Source: Actinomycetes bacterium
GTDB taxonomy: Bacteria; Actinomycetota; Acidimicrobiia; Spongiisociales; UBA5794
DNA: 29,063 nucleotides
Direction: 5' to 3'
Assembly (NCBI GenBank): GCA_024640745.1
Contig: JAHEEL010000002.1
Span: forward strand, 1 to 29,063
Position 1 is the first letter of the stretch. Each line of letters opens with the position of its first letter. The notes under the pieces were generated by a model. It was given only the letters and a program-made list of their open reading frames with translations, ran no database searches and was not told where the DNA came from. A program made the translations under genes and the position numbers. Below are positions 1 through 7,079 of this stretch, one piece after another.

Positions 1-558
1 CTGAACGATGGTGGGGTCGGTCAGGTCGACACCGAGGACGCGCTCGACGTGGCGGTGAAGAACGAGCGCGCCGAGCGACCAGAGCAGCAGCACCGCAGCA
101 CGCCCTCGTGGGTTCGGGGACGGGCGAACCATCCCGGTCTCCACGCCGAGCGCCAGGTATCCCTCGGCGTCGGCGATCAACTCGTCGACGAGCCGCGCCA
201 CCGTCGGGGACGCATCGCCAAGCACGGCAACGAGATAGGCAACCCACGGCTTTGCGTCGGATCCACGGAGCGCCGCGAGCACGTCGAGGTTGGGTCCTTC
301 GGAGATAGCCGTGCTCTTGTACTGCCGAATCGACGTGGCTACGTGCTCGTCGCATTCCGCCCGCAGGCCCTCCATCGAACCGAAGTGGTGGATGACGAGG
401 CCGGGGGAGACGCCGGCGGCGGTTGCGATCTTCCGCACGGTCGTCCCTGCGATGCCGTTGTCGGCGAAGCAGTCGATCGCTGCGTCGCGGATCCGGGCCC
501 GGGTCGTCCGATCATCGACCGGCTCAACTTCGCCGGAGATGATATCAACTGAACTCAT
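1..558 (-). CDS. TetR/AcrR-family transcriptional regulator (3' end outside window)
   Basis: Reading leftwards from ATG at 558 gives at least 186 codons open to the window edge, so the C-terminus is missing. Residues about 20-65 form a TetR-type helix-turn-helix: an ARIRDAAIDCFADNG helix, then GTTVRKIATAAGVSPGLVIHHFGSMEGL, the classic recognition-helix and 'HFGSKEGL' signature. The rest is helical and would hold a ligand pocket, as in the family. The ATG has no Shine-Dalgarno; instead a TACACT hexamer sits 7 bases upstream, so it may be leaderless. It is divergent from the alpha/beta hydrolase at 646, and two inverted-repeat sites lie in the shared upstream region. Repression of itself and probably of the hydrolase is inferred. 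The ligand is unknown. Confidence 0.9.
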   Translation of the reverse strand, partial: MSSVDIISGEVEPVDDRTTRARIRDAAIDCFADNGIAGTTVRKIATAAGVSPGLVIHHFGSMEGLRAECDEHVATSIRQYKSTAISEGPNLDVLAALRGSDAKPWVAYLVAVLGDASPTVARLVDELIADAEGYLALGVETGMVRPSPNPRGRAAVLLLWSLGALVLHRHVERVLGVDLTDPTIVQ

Positions 559-583
559 GTTCAGGAGTGTAAACAAGCGTTCA
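550..583. promoter_or_regulatory. Two TGAAC-N4-GTTCA inverted repeats, probable TetR operators
   Basis: TGAACTCATGTTCA occupies 550-563 (perfect 5-bp arms) and TAAACAAGCGTTCA occupies 570-583 (one arm mismatch). The sites are exactly 20 bp apart, about two helical turns. The first covers the tetR start codon; the second overlaps the TACACT -10-like hexamer (571 down to 566). This geometry suits autorepression by the adjacent TetR protein. Seen directly as sequence; function is inferred. Confidence 0.6.
566..571 (-). promoter_or_regulatory. Putative -10 element of leaderless tetR
   Basis: On the minus strand TACACT is followed by 7 bases and then the tetR ATG, the spacing expected when transcription begins at the start codon. 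No ribosome-binding site is visible. No good -35 hexamer is seen 17 bases upstream. Confidence 0.45.
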
Positions 584-645
584 GTAGGTTGGCAGGGTCC
601 AAGGTCCCGATCGCATGAAAGGAGTGGACCGGCATCAGCGCTACC

Positions 646-1965
646 GTGAAGGGCCCGACCGGGAAATCCTTCGCCATGCTTGCCGCAAGCGCTATTGCCC
701 TCGCCACCGAACGTGTCGTTGCGCCCGTCGAGGGCATCCATCGCACGATCGCGCGACGGTGGTTTTCCGCCATCGGGTCGCCGGCCATGCCCGTTCGGCG
801 GTCCCACGATGCCGTCGCGAATGCGGCATACGCCTCGGTTCGCTTGGGCGGAGCCGCGATCGGCCTGGCGGTTGGCACCCAGTTCAGAGACCGCTCCCCG
901 GTCGCTGAAGCGGCCCAGTCGCTGGTGAACGGGCTGTGGGGTGACACACTCGGCGCGCGCTCGAATGATCTCACCATCCGAATGAGCCTTCGCGACCGGG
1001 AAGGGGCGACGGTTCGACTCGATGCCGACCTTGGCCGGGTGTTCCCGGATGCCACCGAAAGGTTGGTCGTGCTCGTCCACGGACTCATCGAGACCGAGCG
1101 AAGCTGGAGCGGCACCACCACGAGTCCCGGATTGTTCGGAGCGCTCGACGAGCACCCGGCTTTTACCCCGGTCCCGATCCGCTACAACACCGGCCTTCGG
1201 ATTTCGGACAATGGGAGCCTGTTGGCCGATCTCCTCGAGGATGTCCGGCGGCGGTGGCCGGTGCCGGTGAAGAGCATCTCCCTGGTCGGGCACTCGATGG
1301 GCGGGTTGGTGATCCGCAGCGCCTGCCTCACGGCTGCAACGCGGGACCATCAGTGGATCGACTGCGTCGACGACGTCGTGACGCTCGGGACACCGCATCG
1401 AGGTGCGCCGCTCGAGAAGTTGGCCAATGCCGCATCGTGGGCGCTCACCATTGCGCCCGAGACGCGGCCGCTCGCCAGCTTCCTCAACACCAGAAGCGGC
1501 GGCATCAAGGATCTCCGATTCGGCGCCGTGACCGAGGATGATTGGCGCGGCCTCGATCACGATGCCCTGCTCCGCAACACATTGGGCAGCAACTCGCTTC
1601 CGACCGGCATCCGGCATTGCTTCATTGCCGCTACGACCACGGCCGATCCGACCCATCCCCTCGGGGCGGTGTTTGGCGATCTGATCGTACGCCCGTCGAG
1701 CGGCGCCGGCCAACGAACGTTGAGGCCGACGAGTGTCGCAGTGATCGGCGGTGTTCGACACTTCGATCTGCCCCGCGACCGACAAGTGATCGATCGCGTG
1801 ATGGGTTGGCTCACCTCGCGCCCGTCGCATCAGCCCGTCGAGGTCGACGCCACCCCCGCCGCGGCCTGTTCGCCCCATTTGCGAGCTCGCTCGAGCTCGC
1901 CATCGGTGATCGGCCCGGTTGCTCCCTCTACCAGGAAGGGCTCGCCGGGCAGGAGCATGCGGTAG
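646..1965 (+). CDS. Alpha/beta hydrolase (PGAP1/lipase-like)
   Basis: Predicted serine hydrolase of about 439 residues. Visible elements are the oxyanion-side LVVLVHG motif (residues 141-146), nucleophile elbow GHSMGG with Ser217, the LGTPHRGAP motif (248-255), a GDLIV acidic residue near Asp345 and a GVRHFD histidine (His372), together a plausible catalytic triad. The first 100 residues are an unassigned N-terminal region with a hydrophobic stretch near 9-25. GTG 646 is the first possible start after an in-frame stop (616-618) but has no well-placed ribosome-binding site; ATG 676 is an alternative. The last 40 or so codons run antisense through the 3' end of the flavodoxin-family gene. The divergent TetR gene suggests substrate-induced expression. 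The substrate (lipid or ester) cannot be told from sequence. Confidence 0.85.
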   Translation: MKGPTGKSFAMLAASAIALATERVVAPVEGIHRTIARRWFSAIGSPAMPVRRSHDAVANAAYASVRLGGAAIGLAVGTQFRDRSPVAEAAQSLVNGLWGDTLGARSNDLTIRMSLRDREGATVRLDADLGRVFPDATERLVVLVHGLIETERSWSGTTTSPGLFGALDEHPAFTPVPIRYNTGLRISDNGSLLADLLEDVRRRWPVPVKSISLVGHSMGGLVIRSACLTAATRDHQWIDCVDDVVTLGTPHRGAPLEKLANAASWALTIAPETRPLASFLNTRSGGIKDLRFGAVTEDDWRGLDHDALLRNTLGSNSLPTGIRHCFIAATTTADPTHPLGAVFGDLIVRPSSGAGQRTLRPTSVAVIGGVRHFDLPRDRQVIDRVMGWLTSRPSHQPVEVDATPAAACSPHLRARSSSPSVIGPVAPSTRKGSPGRSMR

Positions 1966-2345
1966 CCGAGCCGTTTGAGCCGTTTTGCAGCCCCGCGCGC
2001 GGCCGAACCGGGAAGGTTGGGCTTGCGGATGCTGGTGTCGAACGCCACGGCGGCGCCGCTCTTGACCTTGCCGAGGCCACCGATCCACTCCCGGATGCCG
2101 ATGCCCGCGGAGATCAACGGGCCGTCGGCGTCGTCGGCGGCCTGCTCGCGGGAGCTCTTCCTGCTCAATCCGAACTGGTGGGTGGGTCCGCCGACTGCGA
2201 GTAGGTCGAGATCGCCTGGATCCGATGGTGCGAGGCCCACCTCGAACATCTCCACGTCCATGGTGCGCGAGAGCCCTTCGGCGATCGCCTCGGCGATCTG
2301 CAAGGTGTTGCCGTACATTGACTCATAGACGATGAGCGCCTTCAG
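1830..2345 (-). CDS. Flavodoxin-family protein, probable CTG start
   Basis: A 171-residue flavodoxin-like protein that probably binds FMN. From the CTG codon at 2345 the N-terminus reads (M)KALIVYESMYGNT, the usual flavodoxin beta-1 strand and phosphate-binding loop (residues 2-14), followed by the GGPTHQFGLS loop typical of the flavodoxin domain. Starting at the first ATG (2318) would remove beta-1. GGAGGT lies 5 bases before the CTG (2356 down to 2351), and an in-frame TGA stands just upstream, leaving only CTG or ATG 2318 as starts. The 3' end overlaps the convergent hydrolase gene by 136 bp. Redox partner unknown. Confidence 0.82.
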   Translation of the reverse strand: MKALIVYESMYGNTLQIAEAIAEGLSRTMDVEMFEVGLAPSDPGDLDLLAVGGPTHQFGLSRKSSREQAADDADGPLISAGIGIREWIGGLGKVKSGAAVAFDTSIRKPNLPGSAARGAAKRLKRLGYRMLLPGEPFLVEGATGPITDGELERARKWGEQAAAGVASTSTG

Positions 2346-2350
2346 TGGGT

Positions 2351-2356
2351 ACCTCC
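2351..2356 (-). promoter_or_regulatory. Strong ribosome-binding site that decides a CTG start
   Basis: GGAGGT on the minus strand, 5 bases before CTG 2345 but 32 before the first in-frame ATG (2318). It supports CTG initiation of the flavodoxin-family gene. Confidence 0.6.
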
Positions 2357-2440
2357 GTTGTCAGGACCGCATCGTGCACCAGTCGGCCGCGGCCATGCCA
2401 GGGCCATGTGTCCCGACGATCCGCTATCCGGAGAGCGGAG

Positions 2441-2465
2441 GTTCGAACCGAACGCCGGGCGTTCG
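2441..2465. promoter_or_regulatory. Two abutting palindromes upstream of the xylB operon
   Basis: GGTTCGAACC (2441-2450, perfect) is followed at once by GAACGCCGGGCGTTC (2451-2465; 7-bp arms around one G). They lie in the 347-bp stretch (2346-2692) between the flavodoxin-family and mutarotase-like genes, in which I see no full-length gene. They look like operators; the cognate protein is unknown. Confidence 0.4.
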
Positions 2466-2594
2466 CAGGATTCTTCGATCGGATGTGACGGCGAGCCGGT
2501 CGAGTCGCGTCGATGAATCGCTCGCGAAGAACCGTGACTTAGCGCCCAGGCGGCACCCACCGACATGGGCCGGACGGTGCCCTCCGGTATGGCT

Positions 2595-2610
2595 CAGGCG
2601 AATTCGCCTG
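2595..2610. promoter_or_regulatory. Perfect 16-bp palindrome, candidate operator of the xylB operon
   Basis: CAGGCGAATTCGCCTG reads the same on both strands. It is centred about 55 bp before the putative transcript start at 2658. Perfect symmetry with a short AT centre is typical of operators for dimeric sugar-responsive regulators. No regulator gene for it lies in the window. Confidence 0.45.
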
Positions 2611-2645
2611 TATGAGGGCGCGGCCCATCGGTTCGCACGATTCCG

Positions 2646-2696
2646 TATCATCGCCGGATGCGGCACGCCCCGGCATCCATCCTGCGCATCTCATGA
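2646..2696 (+). promoter_or_regulatory. Putative leaderless 12-codon leader ORF coupled to the downstream gene
   Basis: A TATCAT -10-like hexamer (2646-2651) stands 6 bases before ATG 2658, which opens a 12-residue frame (MRHAPASILRIS) ending in TGA at 2694-2696. That TGA overlaps the ATG at 2693 of the mutarotase-like gene in an ATGA junction. The downstream ATG has no ribosome-binding site, so translation through the mini-ORF could deliver ribosomes to it. Expression of this peptide is inference. Confidence 0.35.
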
Positions 2697-3589
2697 CCGA
2701 TGCTGAAGGCTCGGCCGCGCTCGAGACGATGGCGATCGACCTCGGTCCGGTCTCGGTCACCCTTGCCGTCAACGCCGGTCCTCGCGTTCTGGCGTACGCG
2801 AGGGAAGGCAGACCGAGCCTCTTCGCCTCGCTTCCCGAGGCCGTCATCGAGCACCCCGCCATCGGGACGTACCGGTTCCTCGGCGGGCATCGGTTGTGGC
2901 GCGCACCCGAGGTGCCGGCGGTGTCGTATGCCTCCGATGACGCACCGGTGACGATCACCGAAACCGACGCCGGCGTCGAGATCGTTGCCCCATCCGACAC
3001 CGACGGCGTCGTCAAGGCAATCGCCCTCTCGCAGCACGGGGACTTCACCTTCGTCGACCACGAGTTGCGCAACGAGGGGTGGACCCCGGTCCGGTCGGCT
3101 CCGTGGGCGATCACCCAACTGGCGCCGGGCGGGACCGCCTATCTGCCGCAGCGGCGGGGTCCGGTCGACGACGATGGCGTACTCCCGAACCGCCACCTGG
3201 TGCTCTGGCCCTACACCGATCTGTCGAGTCCGGAGATCACCGTGCTGCGAGATCTCGTCACCGTCGAAGCCTCCGAGCGCAAGGCCAAGTCGAAGATCGG
3301 CGTCCCCAACCGCCGGGGTTGGACTGCCTATGCCTGCGGCGACCAGGTGTTCGTCAAGTGGGCGGCGCTCCACCGAGACGGCGACGTCTACGTCGACTTC
3401 GGAGCCAGCGCGCAGTGCTACCGCGACGAGCGGTTCATCGAACTCGAGACGCTCGGACCGCTGGTGACGCTGCAACCCGGCAAGCGCGCCGCACATCGCG
3501 AGGTCTGGGCCCTGCGCGATGTCCCCGACGGTGCTCTCGCCGATGTCCTCGAATCCCTGCCATCGGTGCCGGAAGGTCTTGCCACATGA
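2693..3589 (+). CDS. Mutarotase-like protein (DUF4380 / aldose-1-epimerase-like)
   Basis: About 298 residues, mostly beta strands, with GGHRLWRAPE at residues 64-73, a motif I associate with DUF4380 proteins of the galactose-mutarotase-like fold. It sits directly before xylB with a 4-base ATGA overlap (3586-3589), so a role in handling the sugar that xylB phosphorylates, for example anomer interconversion, is reasonable but unproven. Start choice: ATG 2693 is coupled to a mini-ORF; the same frame is open upstream to ATG 2612 but those 27 codons look unlike protein and follow a palindrome; ATG 2729 is also possible. No signal peptide is seen, so it should be cytoplasmic. Confidence 0.75.
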   Translation: MTDAEGSAALETMAIDLGPVSVTLAVNAGPRVLAYAREGRPSLFASLPEAVIEHPAIGTYRFLGGHRLWRAPEVPAVSYASDDAPVTITETDAGVEIVAPSDTDGVVKAIALSQHGDFTFVDHELRNEGWTPVRSAPWAITQLAPGGTAYLPQRRGPVDDDGVLPNRHLVLWPYTDLSSPEITVLRDLVTVEASERKAKSKIGVPNRRGWTAYACGDQVFVKWAALHRDGDVYVDFGASAQCYRDERFIELETLGPLVTLQPGKRAAHREVWALRDVPDGALADVLESLPSVPEGLAT

Positions 3590-5079
3590 GCTACTTCATC
3601 GGAATCGACTCGTCCACCACCGCAACGAAGGCGCTGCTGATGGACGCAAAAGGGGCTGTCGTCGCGATCGGTCGCTCCGAGTACGACTTCGAGGCACCAC
3701 GGCCACTGTGGTCGGAGCAGTCGCCGCACCTGTGGTGGGACGCCACGGTGGTTGCCGTCAGGCGTGCTCTGGAGCAGGGGGGAGTTTCGGGCGAGGCCGT
3801 CGCGGGGATCGGCATGACGGGACAGATGCACGGGCTCGTGCTCCTCGACGAATACGGCGAGGTCCTGCGGCCCGCGATCCTCTGGAACGATCAGCGGACC
3901 CAGGCCGAGTGCGACGAGATCCGCGAGCGGGTCGGGGCTGCCGAGTTGATCGCCGTCACCGGCAACGACGCCCTCACCGGCTTCACCGCGCCCAAGATCC
4001 TGTGGGTGCGCAACCACGAACCCGACGTGTTCGCCCGTGTGGCGCATGTGCTGCTGCCGAAGGACTATGTGCGATTCCGCCTCACCGGGGGGTACGCATG
4101 CGATCGCGCCGGGGGATCCGGGACGATTCTGTTCGATCTCGCCGCCCGTGATTGGTCACGCGAGGTGGTGCGCGCCCTCGACATCCCCGAGCAGTGGCTC
4201 CCTCCCACGCTTGAAGGCCCCGATGTCACCGGTACGGTGAGCCAGGAGGCGGCGGCGCTGACGGGTCTCCGTCCGGGGACCCCGGTGATGGGTGGCGGCG
4301 GCGACCAGGCGGCCAACGCCGTCGGCGTCGGCGCCGTCAAGCCCGGTGTCGTTGCCATGAGCGTCGGCACCAGCGGGGTCGTGTTCGCGGCCGCCGACCG
4401 TCCCGTCATCGAACCCCAGGGACGCCTGCATGCCTTCTGTCATGCCGTGCCCGGCATGTGGCACCTCATGGGCGTCATGCTCTCGGCCGCCGGCAGCTAC
4501 AAGTGGTTCAAGGACGCGTTCGCCCCGGACCTCTCATACGACGAACTGAACGATGCGGCGGCGCGGGCGCCGGCCGGCTCCGGAGCACTCATCTTCCTCC
4601 CGTATCTGTCGGGTGAGCGAACGCCCTATCCCGACCCGCTCGCACGCGGCGCCTTCGTCGGCCTGACCGTGCGGCACGGTCTTGGGCACATGGCGCGTGC
4701 CGTGATGGAAGGTGTTGCCTTCGGACTGCGGGACTCGGTGGAGCTCATGGCCGAGGAGATGGAGCTCGGTGAGGTGCGGGTATCGGGTGGAGGCGCGTCC
4801 AGCGATCTGTGGCTGCGGATCATCGCCGACGTGATCGGCCTGCCGGTCCGGGTCGTCGGTACAGCCGAGTCGGCAGCGCACGGAGCCGCAATCCTCGCCG
4901 CCGTCGGCGCCGGGGCGTTTGGCTCGGTCTCCGAAGCCTGCGAGGCGGCGGTCGAGGTCGGCGACGTGACCGAACCCGGCCCGGATACTGCGATCTACGA
5001 CGAGATGCACGCCGTGTACCGCGATCTCTATCCGGCACTCCGTGAGTCGTTCCACCGGCTCTCTGGGCTCGACAGCTAG
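3586..5079 (+). CDS. xylB: Xylulokinase
   Basis: FGGY-family kinase of 497 residues, the normal xylulokinase size, catalysing ATP-dependent phosphorylation of D-xylulose to xylulose 5-phosphate in the cytoplasm. Seen: N-terminal FIGIDSSTTATKALL phosphate loop, GMTGQMHGLVLLD (76-88; MHG is characteristic of xylulokinases), WNDQR (100-104), GGGGDQAANAVG with candidate catalytic Asp240, and the C-terminal VSGGGASSDLWLRIIAD segment. ATG 3586 overlaps the stop of the preceding gene (ATGA) and gives the correct family N-terminus; the frame is open further upstream but that part is antisense-like noise. The next gene starts at the last base of this stop codon. Together with xylA nearby it completes the isomerase pathway of xylose use. 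Confidence 0.95.
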   Translation: MSYFIGIDSSTTATKALLMDAKGAVVAIGRSEYDFEAPRPLWSEQSPHLWWDATVVAVRRALEQGGVSGEAVAGIGMTGQMHGLVLLDEYGEVLRPAILWNDQRTQAECDEIRERVGAAELIAVTGNDALTGFTAPKILWVRNHEPDVFARVAHVLLPKDYVRFRLTGGYACDRAGGSGTILFDLAARDWSREVVRALDIPEQWLPPTLEGPDVTGTVSQEAAALTGLRPGTPVMGGGGDQAANAVGVGAVKPGVVAMSVGTSGVVFAAADRPVIEPQGRLHAFCHAVPGMWHLMGVMLSAAGSYKWFKDAFAPDLSYDELNDAAARAPAGSGALIFLPYLSGERTPYPDPLARGAFVGLTVRHGLGHMARAVMEGVAFGLRDSVELMAEEMELGEVRVSGGGASSDLWLRIIADVIGLPVRVVGTAESAAHGAAILAAVGAGAFGSVSEACEAAVEVGDVTEPGPDTAIYDEMHAVYRDLYPALRESFHRLSGLDS

Positions 5080-5636
5080 TGGCCCGGGCTCTCGTCGCCG
5101 ACGGCGTCCGCCTTCGTCGCTATCGAGCGGACGACGCCGGAGTTCTCCTCGAAGCGGCGCTCGAGTCGACAGACCAGTTGACCCCCTACGAGACCTGGTT
5201 TCATGCCGACTACTCGCTGGACGAGGCAACCGAGCACGTCGGCTGGTGGGTCACAGCATGGGAATCGGCGAAGTCGTTCTACTTCGTCGTCGAGGATCCA
5301 GAATCCGGGGAATTTCTGGGAAGTTGCGGTCTCAGCGGCGTCGATCGCGAACACCGTGCGGCCAACATGGGCTTCTGGATTCGAACCGGGCGCACCGGCC
5401 TCGGAATAGCTACGTCGGCGGCTCGATTGGTTGCGGCGTACGGCTTCCGAACCCTTGACCTCAACCGCATCGAACTGGTCATTCCCGTCCACAACGCGGC
5501 GAGTCGGCGGGTCGCCGTCAAGCTCGGCGCCACCGAGGAGGGAACGCTCCGCGAGCGGCTCATCGTCGGTGGCCGGCCAACCGACTGCGTCTCCTACTCC
5601 ATCCTCCGGTCGGACGCGTCGGGCCTCTTCGACTAG
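5079..5636 (+). CDS. GNAT-family N-acetyltransferase (RimJ/RimL-like)
   Basis: 185 residues with the GNAT layout: N-terminal VRLRRYRADDAGVLLEAA, the central YFVVEDPESGEFLGSCGL strands, then the acetyl-CoA loop IRTGRTGLGIATSAARLVAAYGF (about residues 104-126) and the LDLNRIELVIPVHNAASRRVAVKLGATEEGTLRERL segment typical of RimJ/RimL-type ribosomal-protein and small-molecule acetyltransferases. The GTG start at 5079 shares its first base with the xylB stop (TAGTG), so the gene is translationally coupled to xylB. The end overlaps the convergent xylA stop in CTAG. The acetyl acceptor is unknown; its presence in the xylose operon may simply be hitch-hiking. Confidence 0.88.
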   Translation: MARALVADGVRLRRYRADDAGVLLEAALESTDQLTPYETWFHADYSLDEATEHVGWWVTAWESAKSFYFVVEDPESGEFLGSCGLSGVDREHRAANMGFWIRTGRTGLGIATSAARLVAAYGFRTLDLNRIELVIPVHNAASRRVAVKLGATEEGTLRERLIVGGRPTDCVSYSILRSDASGLFD

Positions 5637-6961
5637 GACGTGGTCCAGATCGCTCGGTTGATCAGGTTCTCGAGTGCCTCCTGGCGGCCGGAGACCGGCT
5701 TCGGATCGATCTCGCCCGCGATGACCTTCGCCTCGAGCGCGGCGAGGTCGGCGGTCCCGCCGGAGATCGCCGCACCGAGAGCGGACGACCAACCGGCGTA
5801 GCGAGCATCCCGGGCTGCCCTCAGCCCGCCGCCGGAGATGAGCTGCTCAGCGACCAGGAGTGACAACGCCAGCGTGTCGATCCCCCCGATGTGCGCGTGG
5901 AACAGGTCGTCCCGAGCCATGCTTTGGCGTCGCAGCTTCGTGTCGAAGTTGAAGCCGCCGTTCTTGAACCCGCCCCTGCTGAAGATCTCGTAGAGCGACA
6001 GACTCATCTCCTCGACCGAATTCGGGAACTGGTCGGTGTCCCAGCCGTTCTGCGGGTCGCCCCGGTTTGCATCGATGCTGCCGAAGACTCCGTTCTCGAC
6101 CGCGTAGGCCACTTCGTGATGGAGGCTGTGGCCCGCGAGCGTTGCGTGGTTGGTTTCGATATTGACGAAGAACTCGCCGAAGAGGTCGTAGCGCTCGAGG
6201 AAGCCGTGCACGGTGGCGCTGTCGTAGTCGTACTGGTGCTTCGTTGGTTCTTGCGGTTTCGGCTCGATCAGCAGCGTGCCCTCGAACCCGATCGCCTTCT
6301 TGTAGTCGACGACCATGTGCATGAATCGAGCGAGCTGGTCGGTCTCCTTGCTCACGCTGGTGTTGAGCAACGTCTCGTAGCCCTCGCGCCCGCCCCACAG
6401 GACGTAGTTGGAGCCGCCAAGGCGAAGCGTCGCGTCGAGAGCGTTCTTCACCTGCGCGGCCGCATACGCGAATACCTCCGGGTTGGGATTCGTCGCCGCT
6501 CCGGCTGCGTAGCGCGGGTGGCTGAACAGGTTCGCCGTGCCCCACAGGAGTTTGACCCCCGTCTCCTCCATCTTCTGCTCGGCGTATTCGACCATCGCTT
6601 CGACGTTGCTACGGGTCTCCGCGAACGTATCGCCTTCCGGGGCGATGTCGAGGTCGTGGAAGCAGTAGAAGGGCGTGCCGAGCTTCGCGAAGAACTCGAA
6701 TGCCGCGTCCATCTTCATGCGAGCGGCGGCCATCGGCTCCATCGAGCCGCCGAGCCACGGACGATCGAACGTTCCCGCCCCGAAGACATCGCTGCCCGGC
6801 CAGTTGAACGAGTGCCAGTAGCAGACGGCGATGCGCAGCTGATCCTCCATTCGCTTGCCCATCACCATGCGGTCGGGGTCGTAGAAGCGGAATGCCAGGT
6901 CGTTGTCGGTGTCCGGACCTTCGAACTGGATGGGGCTCACATCGGTGAAGAACTCTGCCAT
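5633..6961 (-). CDS. xylA: Xylose isomerase, class II
   Basis: 442 residues, the length of class II xylose isomerases (E. coli/Thermotoga type). It interconverts D-xylose and D-xylulose using two divalent metals in a TIM barrel. Seen: QFEGPDTDNDLAFRFYDPD N-terminus characteristic of class II, the YCFHDLDIAPEG motif with His102 and Asp105, VLWGGREGYETLLNT (188-201), LLIEPKPQEPTKHQYD (231-245) with metal-ligand Glu233, the VNIETNHATLAGHSLHHE segment and DANRGDPQNGWDTDQFP metal-binding loop. ATG 6961 gives the family N-terminus; ATG 7000 in the same frame is possible but adds an unconserved extension. It converges on the xylB operon rather than being co-transcribed with it. No xylR gene is in view. 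Confidence 0.95.
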   Translation of the reverse strand: MAEFFTDVSPIQFEGPDTDNDLAFRFYDPDRMVMGKRMEDQLRIAVCYWHSFNWPGSDVFGAGTFDRPWLGGSMEPMAAARMKMDAAFEFFAKLGTPFYCFHDLDIAPEGDTFAETRSNVEAMVEYAEQKMEETGVKLLWGTANLFSHPRYAAGAATNPNPEVFAYAAAQVKNALDATLRLGGSNYVLWGGREGYETLLNTSVSKETDQLARFMHMVVDYKKAIGFEGTLLIEPKPQEPTKHQYDYDSATVHGFLERYDLFGEFFVNIETNHATLAGHSLHHEVAYAVENGVFGSIDANRGDPQNGWDTDQFPNSVEEMSLSLYEIFSRGGFKNGGFNFDTKLRRQSMARDDLFHAHIGGIDTLALSLLVAEQLISGGGLRAARDARYAGWSSALGAAISGGTADLAALEAKVIAGEIDPKPVSGRQEALENLINRAIWTTS

Positions 6962-7079
6962 GGCGGCGCTCGCTTTCTCTCCGGTAGGGATGGCGCTCAT
7001 CGCTGAGCGTCGGTGGGCAACCACCACCCAGGCTACCAACGCGGCAACCGCCAGGATCGGAGGCGTTAAGGTCGCGACC

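Noticed and set aside
2441..2450. GGTTCGAACC resembling a tRNA T-loop
   Set aside because: The flanks do not pair as a T-arm and no acceptor, D-arm or anticodon stem is found around it.
2648..3496. 282-codon minus-strand frame opposite the mutarotase-like gene
   Set aside because: Composition typical of GC-rich antisense frames and no family motif, whereas the plus strand has one.
3079..3585. N-terminal extension of xylB in the same frame
   Set aside because: It is Arg/Pro-rich shadow sequence over the mutarotase-like gene and adds 169 residues not found in FGGY kinases.
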